Assembly (NCBI RefSeq): GCF_001675285.1 | Contig: NZ_LSGQ01000031.1 | Span: 40,089 to 104,088, forward strand | Direction: 5' to 3' | DNA: 64,000 nt | Source: Elizabethkingia miricola | GTDB taxonomy: Bacteria > Bacteroidota > Bacteroidia > Flavobacteriales > Weeksellaceae | Shown here: positions 8,009 to 17,362 of the stretch, piece by piece | Layout: the number at the start of each line of letters is the position of its first letter | Position numbering within the stretch: position 1 is the first letter of the stretch | Program-made: the position numbers and the translations under genes | Notes under the pieces: generated by a model | What the model saw: the letters and a program-made list of their open reading frames with translations, nothing else | Database searches by the model: none | What the model was told of the DNA's origin: nothing

Positions 8009-8845
8009 ATGAAGTATTTATCTCTTATCTTATCATCCATTTTTGTAATCTCTTGCAGCACTTCCATCAATCCTTATAAAGACTCCCGGGTTATAATTTT
8101 AGGAACCATACATTACGGTGCTGAGAATATTAATGCTAAATCAGTTTATACCATATTATCGGATTTTAAACCCGATATCATATTACTGGAAGCAGAATCC
8201 AGTATTTTTGAAAAAGAGAATGTGCTAAAAACTGACTTCGATGGTATCAACAATAATGAATTTCAGGCGACTTTGAAATACCAGAAGGAAAACCCTGGCG
8301 TGCAAATTAAGCCTGCTGAATTAGAAGGCAGAAACAATTACAGAAAAGAATTGGGAATTTATTCGGAAGCAGGTTTTGTTTTTAATAAACTAGAAGAGTT
8401 AGATAAAAAAGGAGAAATAAAGCTTTCCGATCAGGAAAAAAAGAATTTATCGAAACTCAACAGTTATTGGGATGCTGTGGAAAGTATTGCTAAACAGGAT
8501 TTGAAAACTGTTAATTCAAAACAGTCAGACGCCATTGTCGACAGCCTGATGAAGTATCAGTATAACCGGACAAGAGACATTGTGAATAATCATAATGAAT
8601 TTACCAAATTCAGATTACTGAGCAGTAAAAATAAAAAAGACACTATTACATATAAAGAATACTTCAATAACTGGTCAAATTTTGAAGGAAACATCAGAAA
8701 TGAAGGCATCGCAAAAAATGTAATCAAATACTACAAAGAGAATCCCGGAAAAAAAATCATTTTGCTCACAGGGTTTAAACACCGTTTTTTTATAAAAAAA
8801 TATTTAGAAAACCAGAATATTAAAACCGTAGAATTCTATCAGTAA
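8009..8845 (+). CDS. lipoprotein with TraB/ChaN-like motif
   Basis: 278 residues with a lipoprotein signal ending VISC (Cys16). Right after it comes VIILGTIHYG (residues 29-38), and near the C terminus ILLTGFKHRFFIKKYL. A GTxH motif early and a GxxH motif late are the pattern of the TraB/GumN/TIKI/ChaN fold, whose members include metal-dependent proteases and heme-binding lipoproteins. Assignment is by motif only. An EAESS segment (about residues 65-69) could supply an acidic ligand. First gene of the 8-20 kb run, and one of two with the duplicated upstream cassette. Confidence 0.6.
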   Translation: MKYLSLILSSIFVISCSTSINPYKDSRVIILGTIHYGAENINAKSVYTILSDFKPDIILLEAESSIFEKENVLKTDFDGINNNEFQATLKYQKENPGVQIKPAELEGRNNYRKELGIYSEAGFVFNKLEELDKKGEIKLSDQEKKNLSKLNSYWDAVESIAKQDLKTVNSKQSDAIVDSLMKYQYNRTRDIVNNHNEFTKFRLLSSKNKKDTITYKEYFNNWSNFEGNIRNEGIAKNVIKYYKENPGKKIILLTGFKHRFFIKKYLENQNIKTVEFYQ

Positions 8846-8902
8846 CAGAAGTTTTTTCATTAGTATCATTAGTATTTTCAAAATTCATCGCTAAAAACTA
8901 TA

Positions 8903-8955
8903 TCAAAAAAAAGTGATTTATAATCGTTCCTTTGGATACAATTATTATTTTTACC
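8903..8955 (+). repeat. 53-bp duplicated upstream cassette, copy 2
   Basis: Matches 7941-7993 at 51 of 53 positions. It ends 35 bases before the start codon of the lipoprotein gene at 8991, so both copies stand in front of a lipoprotein gene. Confidence 0.75.
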
Positions 8956-8990
8956 TATGTAAAGATTGAAATGACATCTAAACAAACACA

Positions 8991-9836
8991 ATGAATATAA
9001 AAGCTTTTTTTCTGTATACTTCTATTCTGCTTGCATGTGCAAACTGTAAACAGATGCCTGTACAATCTGCCACTGCACTACCATCTCCCCAATGGCTGGC
9101 AAAGACTTATAAGCATGTTATTATGATAGAAGATGAGCATATGGTAAAACTTGGAGAAAACTACCTGATAGATATACCAATACAGGAAAAACCAGATTCA
9201 ACCTATGTCTTTTTCTTAAATGCTGGCATTCCGGTTGAGCAATTAAAAAAGCCCAATAGCTTCTACCCTTTCATTAATGAATTTATATTAATTGCTCCGG
9301 ACCGGAAATACTACAAGATAATTGCAGAAGAAGCTTCTAAGCAAGGAATACAAATAGAACCCTTGGTTACAAACAATTATTATCACATTATACGAAATGG
9401 CGGAGAGGTAAAAACAGACAGTACACATATATCCGGTAACGGGCATCCACACATTAGTTATACTGAACCTGAAGTCCCAAAAGGCATGCTGCAGGTATAC
9501 TATACAGACAGCTATGGTTCTGTATGTTGTCCACGTGATCCGAAATGGGATACTAAACAGGATGATGCCTCTTTTATAAAAGAGTTTGAAAAGAATAAAA
9601 AAGTAAAAATTGCTGATACCTATCAACAGAATAATGGTAAAGAGGGTGAACATGCAATATATTATACACTATCGGGGCTGACATCTTTACAACGTCTGGA
9701 TTTTATATTGGAAAAACAATATCAAAGAACTGTAAATAAAGAAGCAAAGGATATTCAATTTTCTGGACGGATATTCACGCCGTATTATGTGAAAATAGAA
9801 AAAGAAGGGTTTCGGAAAATGATAAAAGTGAATTAA
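8991..9836 (+). CDS. lipoprotein of unknown function
   Basis: 281 residues, lipobox LLAC (Cys16). The mature part is polar, with GNGHPHISY near residue 150 and a SVCCPRDPKWD segment near 180. The adjacent cysteines and histidines could bind metal, but no known family is recognised. The gene lies 3 bp before the TPR-protein gene at 9840, so the two are co-transcribed. The duplicated 53-bp cassette precedes it. Confidence 0.6.
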   Translation: MNIKAFFLYTSILLACANCKQMPVQSATALPSPQWLAKTYKHVIMIEDEHMVKLGENYLIDIPIQEKPDSTYVFFLNAGIPVEQLKKPNSFYPFINEFILIAPDRKYYKIIAEEASKQGIQIEPLVTNNYYHIIRNGGEVKTDSTHISGNGHPHISYTEPEVPKGMLQVYYTDSYGSVCCPRDPKWDTKQDDASFIKEFEKNKKVKIADTYQQNNGKEGEHAIYYTLSGLTSLQRLDFILEKQYQRTVNKEAKDIQFSGRIFTPYYVKIEKEGFRKMIKVN

Positions 9837-9839
9837 TAG

Positions 9840-11132
9840 ATGAGTATTAGAGTAAAGATCAGCTACATTTTCTTTTTCCTTATTATAGGAAATCTTCTTG
9901 TAAATGGACAGTCGACTGCCAGCGCAAAAGAGGATGAAGCATATCGGCTTCACGAAAATAAAGAATATGCCAAAGCTGCCGGAATATATGAAGAGCTGCT
10001 AAAAACGGACTACAAAAACACTTACCTGCTTAGTATGTGCGGCTCATCCTATTTTGCACAGAAAAAATATGAAAAAGCCAAGGAAAAATACAGCCTGGCT
10101 ATACTATATTCTTTACCGGATGATAAGAAAAATAAAGCATTATATTATTCTAATCTGTCTGCTTGTTATTCCAATCTGGACAACAATGAAAAGGCATATG
10201 AAAATGCAATGCGTGCCTACCGCCTCGATAATAGTCAACTGTGGAATGCTGCTTCTATGGCACAAAACTCGCACAAATATGAAGAATGCCTGTCGCTAAT
10301 GGATAAAGCAGCTGAAACTACAAACTTGGATATTGCTTACAAATCCTTGTATGGCAGATGCTATTATAATACTGAACGATACAGAGAGTCTGTAGAAAAT
10401 TTCCGGGATTTTTTTGATCATTATAAGCCCGATAGCTTTTTTGCTGATTTTGATATGCAACAAGAACGGGGTGTTTTTTTACAAGCCTATATTAATCTGA
10501 TTGCTTCAGAAAAAGACCAGTCACACGTAAATAGAGATATTAAAGATCTTCAAAATATTTTAAAATCTCTCGATGATCCTTATTACCGAAATGTAATTTT
10601 ATGGAGTATTACGGAGAATAAAAATGTTTGTGGTAAATATAAACTATCGGTTGACACCTGTACAAAAATATTCAGTACACTTGTAAATGAACCATCCTTA
10701 AAAGAGGAGTTTTGGTTCAATTATAATACAATAAAGGATTATGAAAAAGCTTTTCAGCTTTCCGGAAAAATACTTGCTTCAGGCTATGATCGTGAAATAA
10801 AACTATACCAGTATCTATCCTCAGTACATCTCTTTATTATAGATTACTATAAGCATAATGAAAAAGCCGATGAGAAGAAACTGGATCATCTTATTACATT
10901 ATTTAAAGATCTTTTTGAAAAGAATAAAATCTATTCTGACAAAGAATTTACAGATTTTTCAGATGCTTATGCTCCGGTCATGAAGACCTTTAATATCTTC
11001 AATCTGTATTTTAGAAATAAAGAACAGATAAAAGCTGTACCCTATGTAAAAATGATTATGGAAAATGTGCCTAATGAAAAAGCACGCTCCGGAATTATGA
11101 AAATCCTGAATGCCGGTTACATTGACAATTAA
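9840..11132 (+). CDS. exported TPR-repeat protein
   Basis: 430 residues. A signal peptide (about 1-24) is followed by tetratricopeptide repeats: EDEAYRLHENKEYAKAAGIYEELLK, then NTYLLSMCGSSYFAQKKYEKAKEKYSLAI, and NKALYYSNLSACYSNLDNNEKAYENAMRAYRL, covering about residues 32-135. More degenerate helical repeats continue to about 240. TPR domains bind partner proteins, so this may be a periplasmic scaffold for the neighbouring lipoproteins. It starts 3 bp after the preceding stop and is followed 12 bp later by the next gene. Confidence 0.75.
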   Translation: MSIRVKISYIFFFLIIGNLLVNGQSTASAKEDEAYRLHENKEYAKAAGIYEELLKTDYKNTYLLSMCGSSYFAQKKYEKAKEKYSLAILYSLPDDKKNKALYYSNLSACYSNLDNNEKAYENAMRAYRLDNSQLWNAASMAQNSHKYEECLSLMDKAAETTNLDIAYKSLYGRCYYNTERYRESVENFRDFFDHYKPDSFFADFDMQQERGVFLQAYINLIASEKDQSHVNRDIKDLQNILKSLDDPYYRNVILWSITENKNVCGKYKLSVDTCTKIFSTLVNEPSLKEEFWFNYNTIKDYEKAFQLSGKILASGYDREIKLYQYLSSVHLFIIDYYKHNEKADEKKLDHLITLFKDLFEKNKIYSDKEFTDFSDAYAPVMKTFNIFNLYFRNKEQIKAVPYVKMIMENVPNEKARSGIMKILNAGYIDN

Positions 11133-11144
11133 ATATCAACACCG

Positions 11145-12002
11145 ATGGAAGAAAAACAACCTCAACGCCTCACTAAAAATAAAATATTCCTCATCTCTGG
11201 TGTATCAGCCCTTCTGCTCATTGCCTGCGTTTTGATTTTCTTTAGAAAATCTGAACCCGCACCTGCCAAAAACCAGAAGCCTTTGCGCAAAGACAGTATA
11301 TTGGCAAAAAGAAATGACTCTTTAATAAAACCAAAAGATACTATAGACAATAATGGTGCTGAAGGTGAAGAAGAATCTCCTTATACAGAATATCAGGTCA
11401 TTGCCAATACAGTACCCCTGTCATCTGGTAAACTAAATTTTGGTGACAAAGTATTTGTAGATGAAAGCAAATCCGATGCTGATTACAAAACAGTAATTCT
11501 ACAGAATCCTTTTCAGTTTCCCAATGCAGCCAAATATCGTGTAAATACCAATTTTTTCATTGAAAGCTATCGCTTCGATGAATATAAAACCAATTTTTCA
11601 TTACCTCCGTTTTCATCTCTTTATACGGGCGTTAAAAAAATTCTCTTGAATGAAAACTACAGTGATGGGAACAAATACAGTATTACACAAAATAAAGAAA
11701 GAGCCAAGTCCTGTGTTGCATTTGGTGATTTTGATGGCGATGGTATTCGTGATGTTGCAATACTGATGGATAATAACGAAAAACAAATTAGCAGATTGCT
11801 TATTATCTGCTCCAACGAGGTAACCAAGCAGCCTTATATTGCATTTGCAGAAAATTATTCTGACAAAGTAAAGATCCGTACAGATATGACGGAATATGCT
11901 CCACCAAGACCAAACGCCGTAATTGTAACCAGCGATGATATTTCTTTATCTGTTGCCTACGATAAAGAATCTCAGAAATTTAAAATATCTACTTCGGAAT
12001 AA
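11145..12002 (+). CDS. membrane-anchored protein with calcium-binding-like DxDGDG motif
   Basis: 285 residues. A cytoplasmic N terminus of about 14 residues is followed by one transmembrane helix (about 15-33), a charged linker rich in Lys/Asp/Glu, and an exported domain. Residues near 195 read FGDFDGDGIRDVAIL, the FG-GAP/EF-hand-like calcium loop seen in integrin-like repeats. A related loop occurs in the gene products at 12615 and 14329, suggesting that several neighbours share one fold. It ends with TAATG overlapping the start of the next gene. Function unknown. Confidence 0.6.
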   Translation: MEEKQPQRLTKNKIFLISGVSALLLIACVLIFFRKSEPAPAKNQKPLRKDSILAKRNDSLIKPKDTIDNNGAEGEEESPYTEYQVIANTVPLSSGKLNFGDKVFVDESKSDADYKTVILQNPFQFPNAAKYRVNTNFFIESYRFDEYKTNFSLPPFSSLYTGVKKILLNENYSDGNKYSITQNKERAKSCVAFGDFDGDGIRDVAILMDNNEKQISRLLIICSNEVTKQPYIAFAENYSDKVKIRTDMTEYAPPRPNAVIVTSDDISLSVAYDKESQKFKISTSE

Positions 12003-12607
12003 TGACTAAGCAATACATCCATATTTTTATAAAAAAACTCCGACAAAGGAAGAAAATCATTATCTCTTTGGTCTCTGTAAGCTTTGCAGTTCTGCCATTG
12101 ATATTCTATGTATACGCTTATATAGAAACTGCAAATCTGGGTAAAGATCTATTGGGCGAATCCCGATATAATGAAAGAATGTTGGATGCCGGAAAATATA
12201 CTTTAGCAATGGCCGGAATATTCAGTATCTTTTTAGCAGCTGTATTATTTATAATCAACAGATTTATTAACAGCTATATCTCTGTACTAAATTCTCTCGA
12301 TGAAGGTGATATCCTGAAGCTAAAAGATTACAATGACATACAGCTGCCCCTGAGTAAATATACTGTTCCTTTTATTTTTCAGAAAAATACCTTGCATATT
12401 TTTAATATGGGAAAAGTAACCTCAATAAAAGGTAGTAATATCGTAAACTACAAAATAGAGAAAATACGCAGCCGCAACGGATTTTTTTATCGACTGAACA
12501 TCAATACCAGAAATGGAAACTATAAACACAACATGTATAATATAGACAAGCAGGCAGCAATGCTACAAGAGGATATTGCCAGTATTATGTATAAAAACAA
12601 TTGCTAA
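12002..12607 (+). CDS. small two-helix membrane protein
   Basis: 201 residues; its ATG overlaps the previous stop by one base (TAATG), so translation is coupled. Two transmembrane helices (about 19-40 and 70-90) precede a soluble C-terminal domain of about 100 residues that alternates short strands (HIFNMGKVTSIKG, GFFYRLNINTRNGNYKHNM). This may be a PH-like or similar small beta domain, but no family is recognised. The bicistronic overlap suggests it works with the protein at 11145. Confidence 0.6.
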   Translation: MTKQYIHIFIKKLRQRKKIIISLVSVSFAVLPLIFYVYAYIETANLGKDLLGESRYNERMLDAGKYTLAMAGIFSIFLAAVLFIINRFINSYISVLNSLDEGDILKLKDYNDIQLPLSKYTVPFIFQKNTLHIFNMGKVTSIKGSNIVNYKIEKIRSRNGFFYRLNINTRNGNYKHNMYNIDKQAAMLQEDIASIMYKNNC

Positions 12608-12614
12608 AACATAT

Positions 12615-13250
12615 ATGAATAGAATCATTATCATATTACTTTTCATTTTCAGTTTTAGTTTTGGCCAGAATACTGAATTCTTTTCCGATTCAAAGACCCT
12701 AATAAAGCCCCGGAAATACAAAATAAATATTACCCAGAAAAGTAGTAAGGCCGGATCGGTTGTTGTTTTTAATCTGTTTCGGAAATCCGGAAACAAGTGG
12801 TCTATAATCCAAAGCGGATCATTTAAAAAGCAGACAGATTTCCCGTTGTTTGTAACTACAGATGAAGACTTAAATAATGATGGGTATAATGATTTAAAAA
12901 TATCTTATGCCCAGGCTGCGAGAGGTGCTAACGAGATTGAAAAACTCTTTATTTTTAATCCAAAAACACAAAAGCTAACGGAAATTCTCAATTCTCAGGA
13001 ATACCCGAATTTACATTATAATGCCCGAAGAAATTGTATTACATCATATATGTTCTACGGTGGCAATGCTACTTACTTCCTGCATATTAAACAAAACAAA
13101 TTGGAGGGTTTTGGTAAAGTTGAATTTTCTAATGACAGTATTTACAGCTATAAAATTAAAAACAAGAAAGAAATTTTGCTAAAAAAGGAGGCTTATAAAT
13201 CGAATGATGGTGCCGTTTTCTTTTCTAATTTCGATCCTGTAGAAGAATAA
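12615..13250 (+). CDS. exported protein with DxNxDGxND loop (FG-GAP/VCBS-like)
   Basis: 211 residues from ATG 12615, which gives a clean signal peptide (MNRIIIILLFIFSFSFGQ). A longer frame from 12576 overlaps the previous gene and is less likely. The loop DEDLNNDGYNDLKISYAQAARGANEIEKLFIFNP near the middle is an acidic calcium-binding-like motif followed by a strand. The layout resembles XAC2610-type proteins, some of which inhibit peptidoglycan hydrolases. Named by similarity of pattern only. It starts 7 bp after the previous stop. Confidence 0.55.
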   Translation: MNRIIIILLFIFSFSFGQNTEFFSDSKTLIKPRKYKINITQKSSKAGSVVVFNLFRKSGNKWSIIQSGSFKKQTDFPLFVTTDEDLNNDGYNDLKISYAQAARGANEIEKLFIFNPKTQKLTEILNSQEYPNLHYNARRNCITSYMFYGGNATYFLHIKQNKLEGFGKVEFSNDSIYSYKIKNKKEILLKKEAYKSNDGAVFFSNFDPVEE

Positions 13251-13285
13251 ACAACAATTTCGGTTTATATAAATATAATACAGTA

Positions 13286-13861
13286 ATGAAAACTTTGAGA
13301 TTAATCCCCATACTCTTGTGTATCGTTTGTTGCAAGGATAAAACAGTTAGCAACACTAATAAGAAACAAACAATGACACCTGTGGTCAAGCAAGACTCTA
13401 ATCTCAACTCTACAAAGAAAGATGAAGTTTCTGAATTAAATAAAAACGAACTTCAGGAAATTCCAATAGAAACAACAGTAAAACAACCCATATTACATCC
13501 GATTAAATTTACTAATGATCCAATTAGCTGCTTTAATCCTAATCTTGATCTAAATGCGGCGGTTGATCTCATCAATTCCGAAGCAGTAGATACACAGTGG
13601 TTTATTGTGGAAAGAAAAGAAGTTAATTACATGAAAAATAAATTGGACACATCGGATAGTATTCTGGTAAAAAATGCACTTCAAAAATTGGGATGGAAGC
13701 TCATGGATAGTGTATATACCAGTGACAAAGATCAGACTAAAATAACGATAGTAATGCAAAAGGAGGATAAGGTCTGTAACATCAACAAAACCCTTTCGCT
13801 TTCAGGAAATAAGACAAACAATCAGATACAGGAATGGTTTGAAATAAGGAAAGCCAAATAA
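13286..13861 (+). CDS. lipoprotein of unknown function
   Basis: 191 residues. The N terminus MKTLRLIPILLCIVCCKDK is a signal peptide with tandem cysteines at 15-16, suitable for lipidation. A Lys/Asn/Thr-rich linker to about residue 65 leads to a compact domain containing ISCFNPNLDLNAAVDLINSEAVDTQWFIVERKE. The linker is typical of surface-exposed lipoproteins. No family recognised. It follows the 12615 gene by 35 bp. Confidence 0.55.
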   Translation: MKTLRLIPILLCIVCCKDKTVSNTNKKQTMTPVVKQDSNLNSTKKDEVSELNKNELQEIPIETTVKQPILHPIKFTNDPISCFNPNLDLNAAVDLINSEAVDTQWFIVERKEVNYMKNKLDTSDSILVKNALQKLGWKLMDSVYTSDKDQTKITIVMQKEDKVCNINKTLSLSGNKTNNQIQEWFEIRKAK

Positions 13862-13904
13862 AAAGCACATTAATGCCAATCATTTTTAGACACAAAATTA
13901 TCAC

Positions 13905-14327
13905 ATGAAACAAAGGACATTTATAATTATAGCTATAATTCTTGGTACCGTGCTGTCTACAGCTCAGTCCAAAATCAATATGGAGGGAAAGTCCTTCACC
14001 GGTTTTATTACAAGCTTGTGTGTGGAAACTACGCTGCCAGATCCATGTGCAGGACACACCGATGAAATGGAACTTCATTTTAAGAAGGATATAGTAGAAA
14101 TTGTTTCAGTCAGATACAAGTGCAACAAAACACATAGAAAATCTGTATTTTCTAAATGGAGATGGCTATCAGGAAATCAGATTAAAGTTGAGAAACTTAA
14201 TTACGAGAATCAGCCTTTTATCTCCGGAAATATATTATATGTCAAAAACAATCAGCTGATTGGTAAACATGGTTCCGGATTCACTCAGGATTTCACATTT
14301 GAGCCTCTGACAAAAAAACGTAAGTAG
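13905..14327 (+). CDS. small secreted protein of unknown function
   Basis: 140 residues with a signal peptide (about 1-20, ending LSTAQS). The mature part has four cysteines (LCVETT, DPCAGH, RYKCNK region) that could form disulfides, and mostly beta-strand character. It may be a small beta-barrel or inhibitor-like protein. The gene stop and the next start are one base apart (14327/14329), so it is expressed together with the XAC2610-like protein. Confidence 0.55.
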   Translation: MKQRTFIIIAIILGTVLSTAQSKINMEGKSFTGFITSLCVETTLPDPCAGHTDEMELHFKKDIVEIVSVRYKCNKTHRKSVFSKWRWLSGNQIKVEKLNYENQPFISGNILYVKNNQLIGKHGSGFTQDFTFEPLTKKRK

Positions 14328-14328
14328 T

Positions 14329-15210
14329 ATGAATAAAATAATACTTTTAGTTTCTTTCGTTATTGTTACTGGTAGATTAGCTGCGCAAACCGTGTATATG
14401 GGATTTATTGGTGAATATCCTGTTGAAATGGTCATAGATCCAAGCTCCGCCACGGCAGATGCTGTCTATTCCTATACCAATTTCGATGAACCTATCCGGT
14501 TAAATAATGGTGTCATTAAAAACGGAAAGCTTATTTTCAGCGAAAAAGAAGGAAAACAAACAAAGGCTACGCTGATGTTTGAAAACTATACAACTGATAA
14601 AAATGTCATAACAGGCATCTGGAAAAATACAATAACAAAAAAAGAACTCAAAATTACCCTGACAAAAAAATATTCGATAGAGAATGGTGAAAATATACAG
14701 TGGACAGACAGGGAATTATTACAGCCGGAATCTACAAAAGATAAATACTTTAAAGTCGTCCTCTCTAAAGAAAAGGACAGATATTATCCTATAATTACTG
14801 CTGTAAAAGTATATGAAAAGCGGAGCGACAAACTGCTACAAAAACTTGATGTAGAATGTTCACTTTTAGGATTGGATAATATTAGCATCGATGATTATAA
14901 CTTCGACGGAATTGAAGACCTTTCTATATTTGAAGCCAGCTATGCAGGTCCAAATACTTCCCGGATTTATTACCTGTATAACAAAACTACACAACAGTAT
15001 TATGAAAGTAATTTCAGTGGAATCTCTTTAGAGTTCGATCAGAAGAAAAAAAGAATATATGAAAGAAATCAATGCTGTGCCGGAACTATTGTAACCACAG
15101 CAGAATATAAAGTTGTAAACGATAATATGGTATTACTCAATCAGCATTGTTATCGCTGGGATGACAGAAAACAAAAACTGGTAGAAAAATTAATGAAAGC
15201 ATGTGAGTAA
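14329..15210 (+). CDS. exported XAC2610-like protein
   Basis: 293 residues with a signal peptide (about 1-19, ending RLAAQ). The C-terminal half contains ISIDDYNFDGIEDLSIF, an acidic calcium-type loop, followed by GPNTSRIYYLYNKTTQQYYESN and a CC pair (QCCAGTIV). That order matches XAC2610-related proteins; Xanthomonas XAC2610 is an immunity protein that blocks a lysozyme-like effector. The N-terminal half (YMGFIGEYPVEMVIDPS...) is a separate beta-rich domain. The immunity role is an analogy and has not been shown for this protein. Confidence 0.55.
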   Translation: MNKIILLVSFVIVTGRLAAQTVYMGFIGEYPVEMVIDPSSATADAVYSYTNFDEPIRLNNGVIKNGKLIFSEKEGKQTKATLMFENYTTDKNVITGIWKNTITKKELKITLTKKYSIENGENIQWTDRELLQPESTKDKYFKVVLSKEKDRYYPIITAVKVYEKRSDKLLQKLDVECSLLGLDNISIDDYNFDGIEDLSIFEASYAGPNTSRIYYLYNKTTQQYYESNFSGISLEFDQKKKRIYERNQCCAGTIVTTAEYKVVNDNMVLLNQHCYRWDDRKQKLVEKLMKACE

Positions 15211-15359
15211 ATAGCTTTATCATCAGCCAGGAGCAAAAATCAAATAAAACGATACTGAATATAACACTAGCAGACAAACAAAAGGCATATTATTCTCAGA
15301 AACAAGCCCAAATAAAATTGTTATATTTATCAATAAAACAGACGAATAAAAATAAACAA

Positions 15360-16214
15360 ATGAAAACAGGAATACTCAGCTTATTTATACTGACAGCCAA
15401 TATTGCTTTTGCTCAACAGAAGCTGAACAACATCAAAATAGACCTTCCGACTTCCGGAGATACCGGAAATGCATTTATAAATACAGTGACTTTAAAAGAT
15501 TCTGATAAGAAGACAATAGCTTTAACAGATGGAAACTACAACATTGACAACGGCAAACAAAAGGCTAATATTAATATAAAAAAAGGCCTGATCAATGGTA
15601 CTGTAACGGAAACTGAGGAACAAGTAAAGTTTAATTTCACTATTGAAAATTCACATATTACTGCTTACAATATGTACAATGGTTCCGACTTAGCACTCGA
15701 TGCCCGCAGGGATAAAGAAAAAGCATATTTCAAAAGCTATCATCCTAATAAGGCTCTTAAATCTGAAGGCTGGGTATCTTTGGATAAAAATAAATATTTC
15801 GGCCGTGGTATTTCAAAACAATATTCTGAAAATGGTACTTTAACCGGCATAGAAAACGACATTACCGTGAGTTATACTGCATTCTATCCCAACGGAAATA
15901 AAAAGGAAATCACCGGAGTCAATCTTTTCGAAAGTTATAACGAAGACGGAACGCCGGAAAATAAGCAGTATACAAAGAATAATATCCGCTATGACGATTA
16001 TTACTATAAAGGGAAATTGAGTACAAGTTCCTATAAAAATAAGCAGGGAAACGATGTAAAAGACTATTATGAAAATGGACAGGTTCAGAAAAAAGAAATA
16101 GTAACGAGTGTTAACGGAGAATTATGGCTTTCCACTTACGATAAATCCGGAAAATTAATTAATAAGCAACGCTATTCGGAGACAGGTGCAGAGCAAGCTA
16201 CTCCTGCTCATTAA
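15360..16214 (+). CDS. secreted MORN/YwqK-type repeat protein
   Basis: 284 residues from ATG 15360, which begins a clean signal peptide (MKTGILSLFILTANIAFAQQ); the frame is open from 15318 but that start is inferior. The second half has short repeats of the type YxxNGxxKEITG, YxENGQVQKKEI and YDKSGKLINKQRY, typical of MORN-2/YwqK repeat proteins. Such repeats are found in exported proteins near toxin and immunity genes, but also widely elsewhere. Preceded by a 149-base gap whose only notable feature is a TATATTTA box near 15324. Confidence 0.65.
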   Translation: MKTGILSLFILTANIAFAQQKLNNIKIDLPTSGDTGNAFINTVTLKDSDKKTIALTDGNYNIDNGKQKANINIKKGLINGTVTETEEQVKFNFTIENSHITAYNMYNGSDLALDARRDKEKAYFKSYHPNKALKSEGWVSLDKNKYFGRGISKQYSENGTLTGIENDITVSYTAFYPNGNKKEITGVNLFESYNEDGTPENKQYTKNNIRYDDYYYKGKLSTSSYKNKQGNDVKDYYENGQVQKKEIVTSVNGELWLSTYDKSGKLINKQRYSETGAEQATPAH

Positions 16215-16253
16215 ACCGAAGTATCCTGCAATAAACAATATAATTCCAGGCTC

Positions 16254-16592
16254 ATGAGTACTAAAATGTGGTTAGCACTCCGTATCTTAACAGCTGTACT
16301 ATGTCTCTGTATGATGGGACTATGGTTTGCTACACAGGTTCCGCGTAATGATTTAGACCAATTTATGCAAATGTCCGGCGGTCGCGGATTTCGAATTAAA
16401 TATTCTGTAATTGTTCTAATGGCTATTTTCCTTCTTTATTTTTGGGCAGTCAGACCACGGAATATTAATCAGGCATCAAAGACTAAGCGACTTTTATTTG
16501 CTGCTTTTTTCTTTATATCAGCATTCATTGCTTTATTTGGAATCGGGTTTCTGATCCTAATCATGTACAATCCAAAGCCCATATATTTTTAA
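16254..16592 (+). CDS. small integral membrane protein
   Basis: 112 residues with three hydrophobic helices at about 7-27, 47-64 and 80-106. The loops are short and basic. The protein has no recognisable motif. It starts 39 bp after the MORN-type gene on the same strand. Confidence 0.55.
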   Translation: MSTKMWLALRILTAVLCLCMMGLWFATQVPRNDLDQFMQMSGGRGFRIKYSVIVLMAIFLLYFWAVRPRNINQASKTKRLLFAAFFFISAFIALFGIGFLILIMYNPKPIYF

Positions 16593-16619
16593 TTATAAAT
16601 AAATCTACGTCTGAGATAT

Positions 16620-16627
16620 TATTTTTG
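16620..16627 (+). promoter_or_regulatory. -7 box (TATTTTTG)
   Basis: Perfect TAnnTTTG match 36 bases before the start of the 16663 gene. No -33 TTTG is visible at the right distance. It suggests a separate transcript for the second half of the run. Confidence 0.45.
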
Positions 16628-16662
16628 CCATATTCAGACCAGTTAATACAACACCAATCTAT

Positions 16663-17331
16663 ATGAAAAAAACACTGAAAATTATTATTTCTGTAATCAT
16701 TTTCTTAGGACTATTCCTCTTAGCCAGCAACTTTATAAAAGTGGCGCCTAATGAAACACTGCTATATAAAATTCAGCAATATGTAACCTACTCAAAAGCT
16801 GATTGGGAAAATTATGAAAGAAATAAACAATTATTAGCAGAAAATCCTGTGCCAGCCAGCCAGGTAACCGAAGTAGCTCAGGCTACGCGACAAGAAGATA
16901 TTTACCCTGTAGATACTAACTTTGCTACACCTGCTGTGAAGGCTCAGGAGATAGAAAGGATAAAAAACGCTAAGTTCGAAAATCTGATTGTTGCCAAAAT
17001 TAAACCAGACGATGAAGATGCACAGGCTGCATTAATAAGATTCACAAGAGATCGGTTAACAGACGTTATTATCAATCAGAAACTCAATATAAAAGTGGGG
17101 AAATGTTATGTCAATGCCAATACCGAAGGGAATTTCAATTGTGTAAGCTGTATGATTCTTCTTTATAACCGTGATAAAAAAGACTGGCAGGAAGCTCCGG
17201 ATGGAGAAAATTTCCTTAAAAATTCTTACGATTTTTATCAGTCCTCCGAAGGTGCAAGATGGGAAGCAAAAGACCTCTCTATGCAAATTCCTTTTGACTA
17301 TACATTACGCAAAAAATACAGTGCCCAATAA
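16663..17331 (+). CDS. single-span membrane protein of unknown function
   Basis: 222 residues: one N-terminal helix (about 5-24) that is either an anchor or an uncleaved signal, then a mostly helical, charged domain. The C-terminal part contains two cysteines in CVSC spacing (NFNCVSCMILLYNRD) and a YDFYQSSEG segment. No family is recognised. Gene spacing of 31 bp to the next gene suggests one operon with the two membrane proteins downstream. Confidence 0.55.
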   Translation: MKKTLKIIISVIIFLGLFLLASNFIKVAPNETLLYKIQQYVTYSKADWENYERNKQLLAENPVPASQVTEVAQATRQEDIYPVDTNFATPAVKAQEIERIKNAKFENLIVAKIKPDDEDAQAALIRFTRDRLTDVIINQKLNIKVGKCYVNANTEGNFNCVSCMILLYNRDKKDWQEAPDGENFLKNSYDFYQSSEGARWEAKDLSMQIPFDYTLRKKYSAQ

Positions 17332-17362
17332 CATATAGAAAAACAGAACTATACCTGAAATT

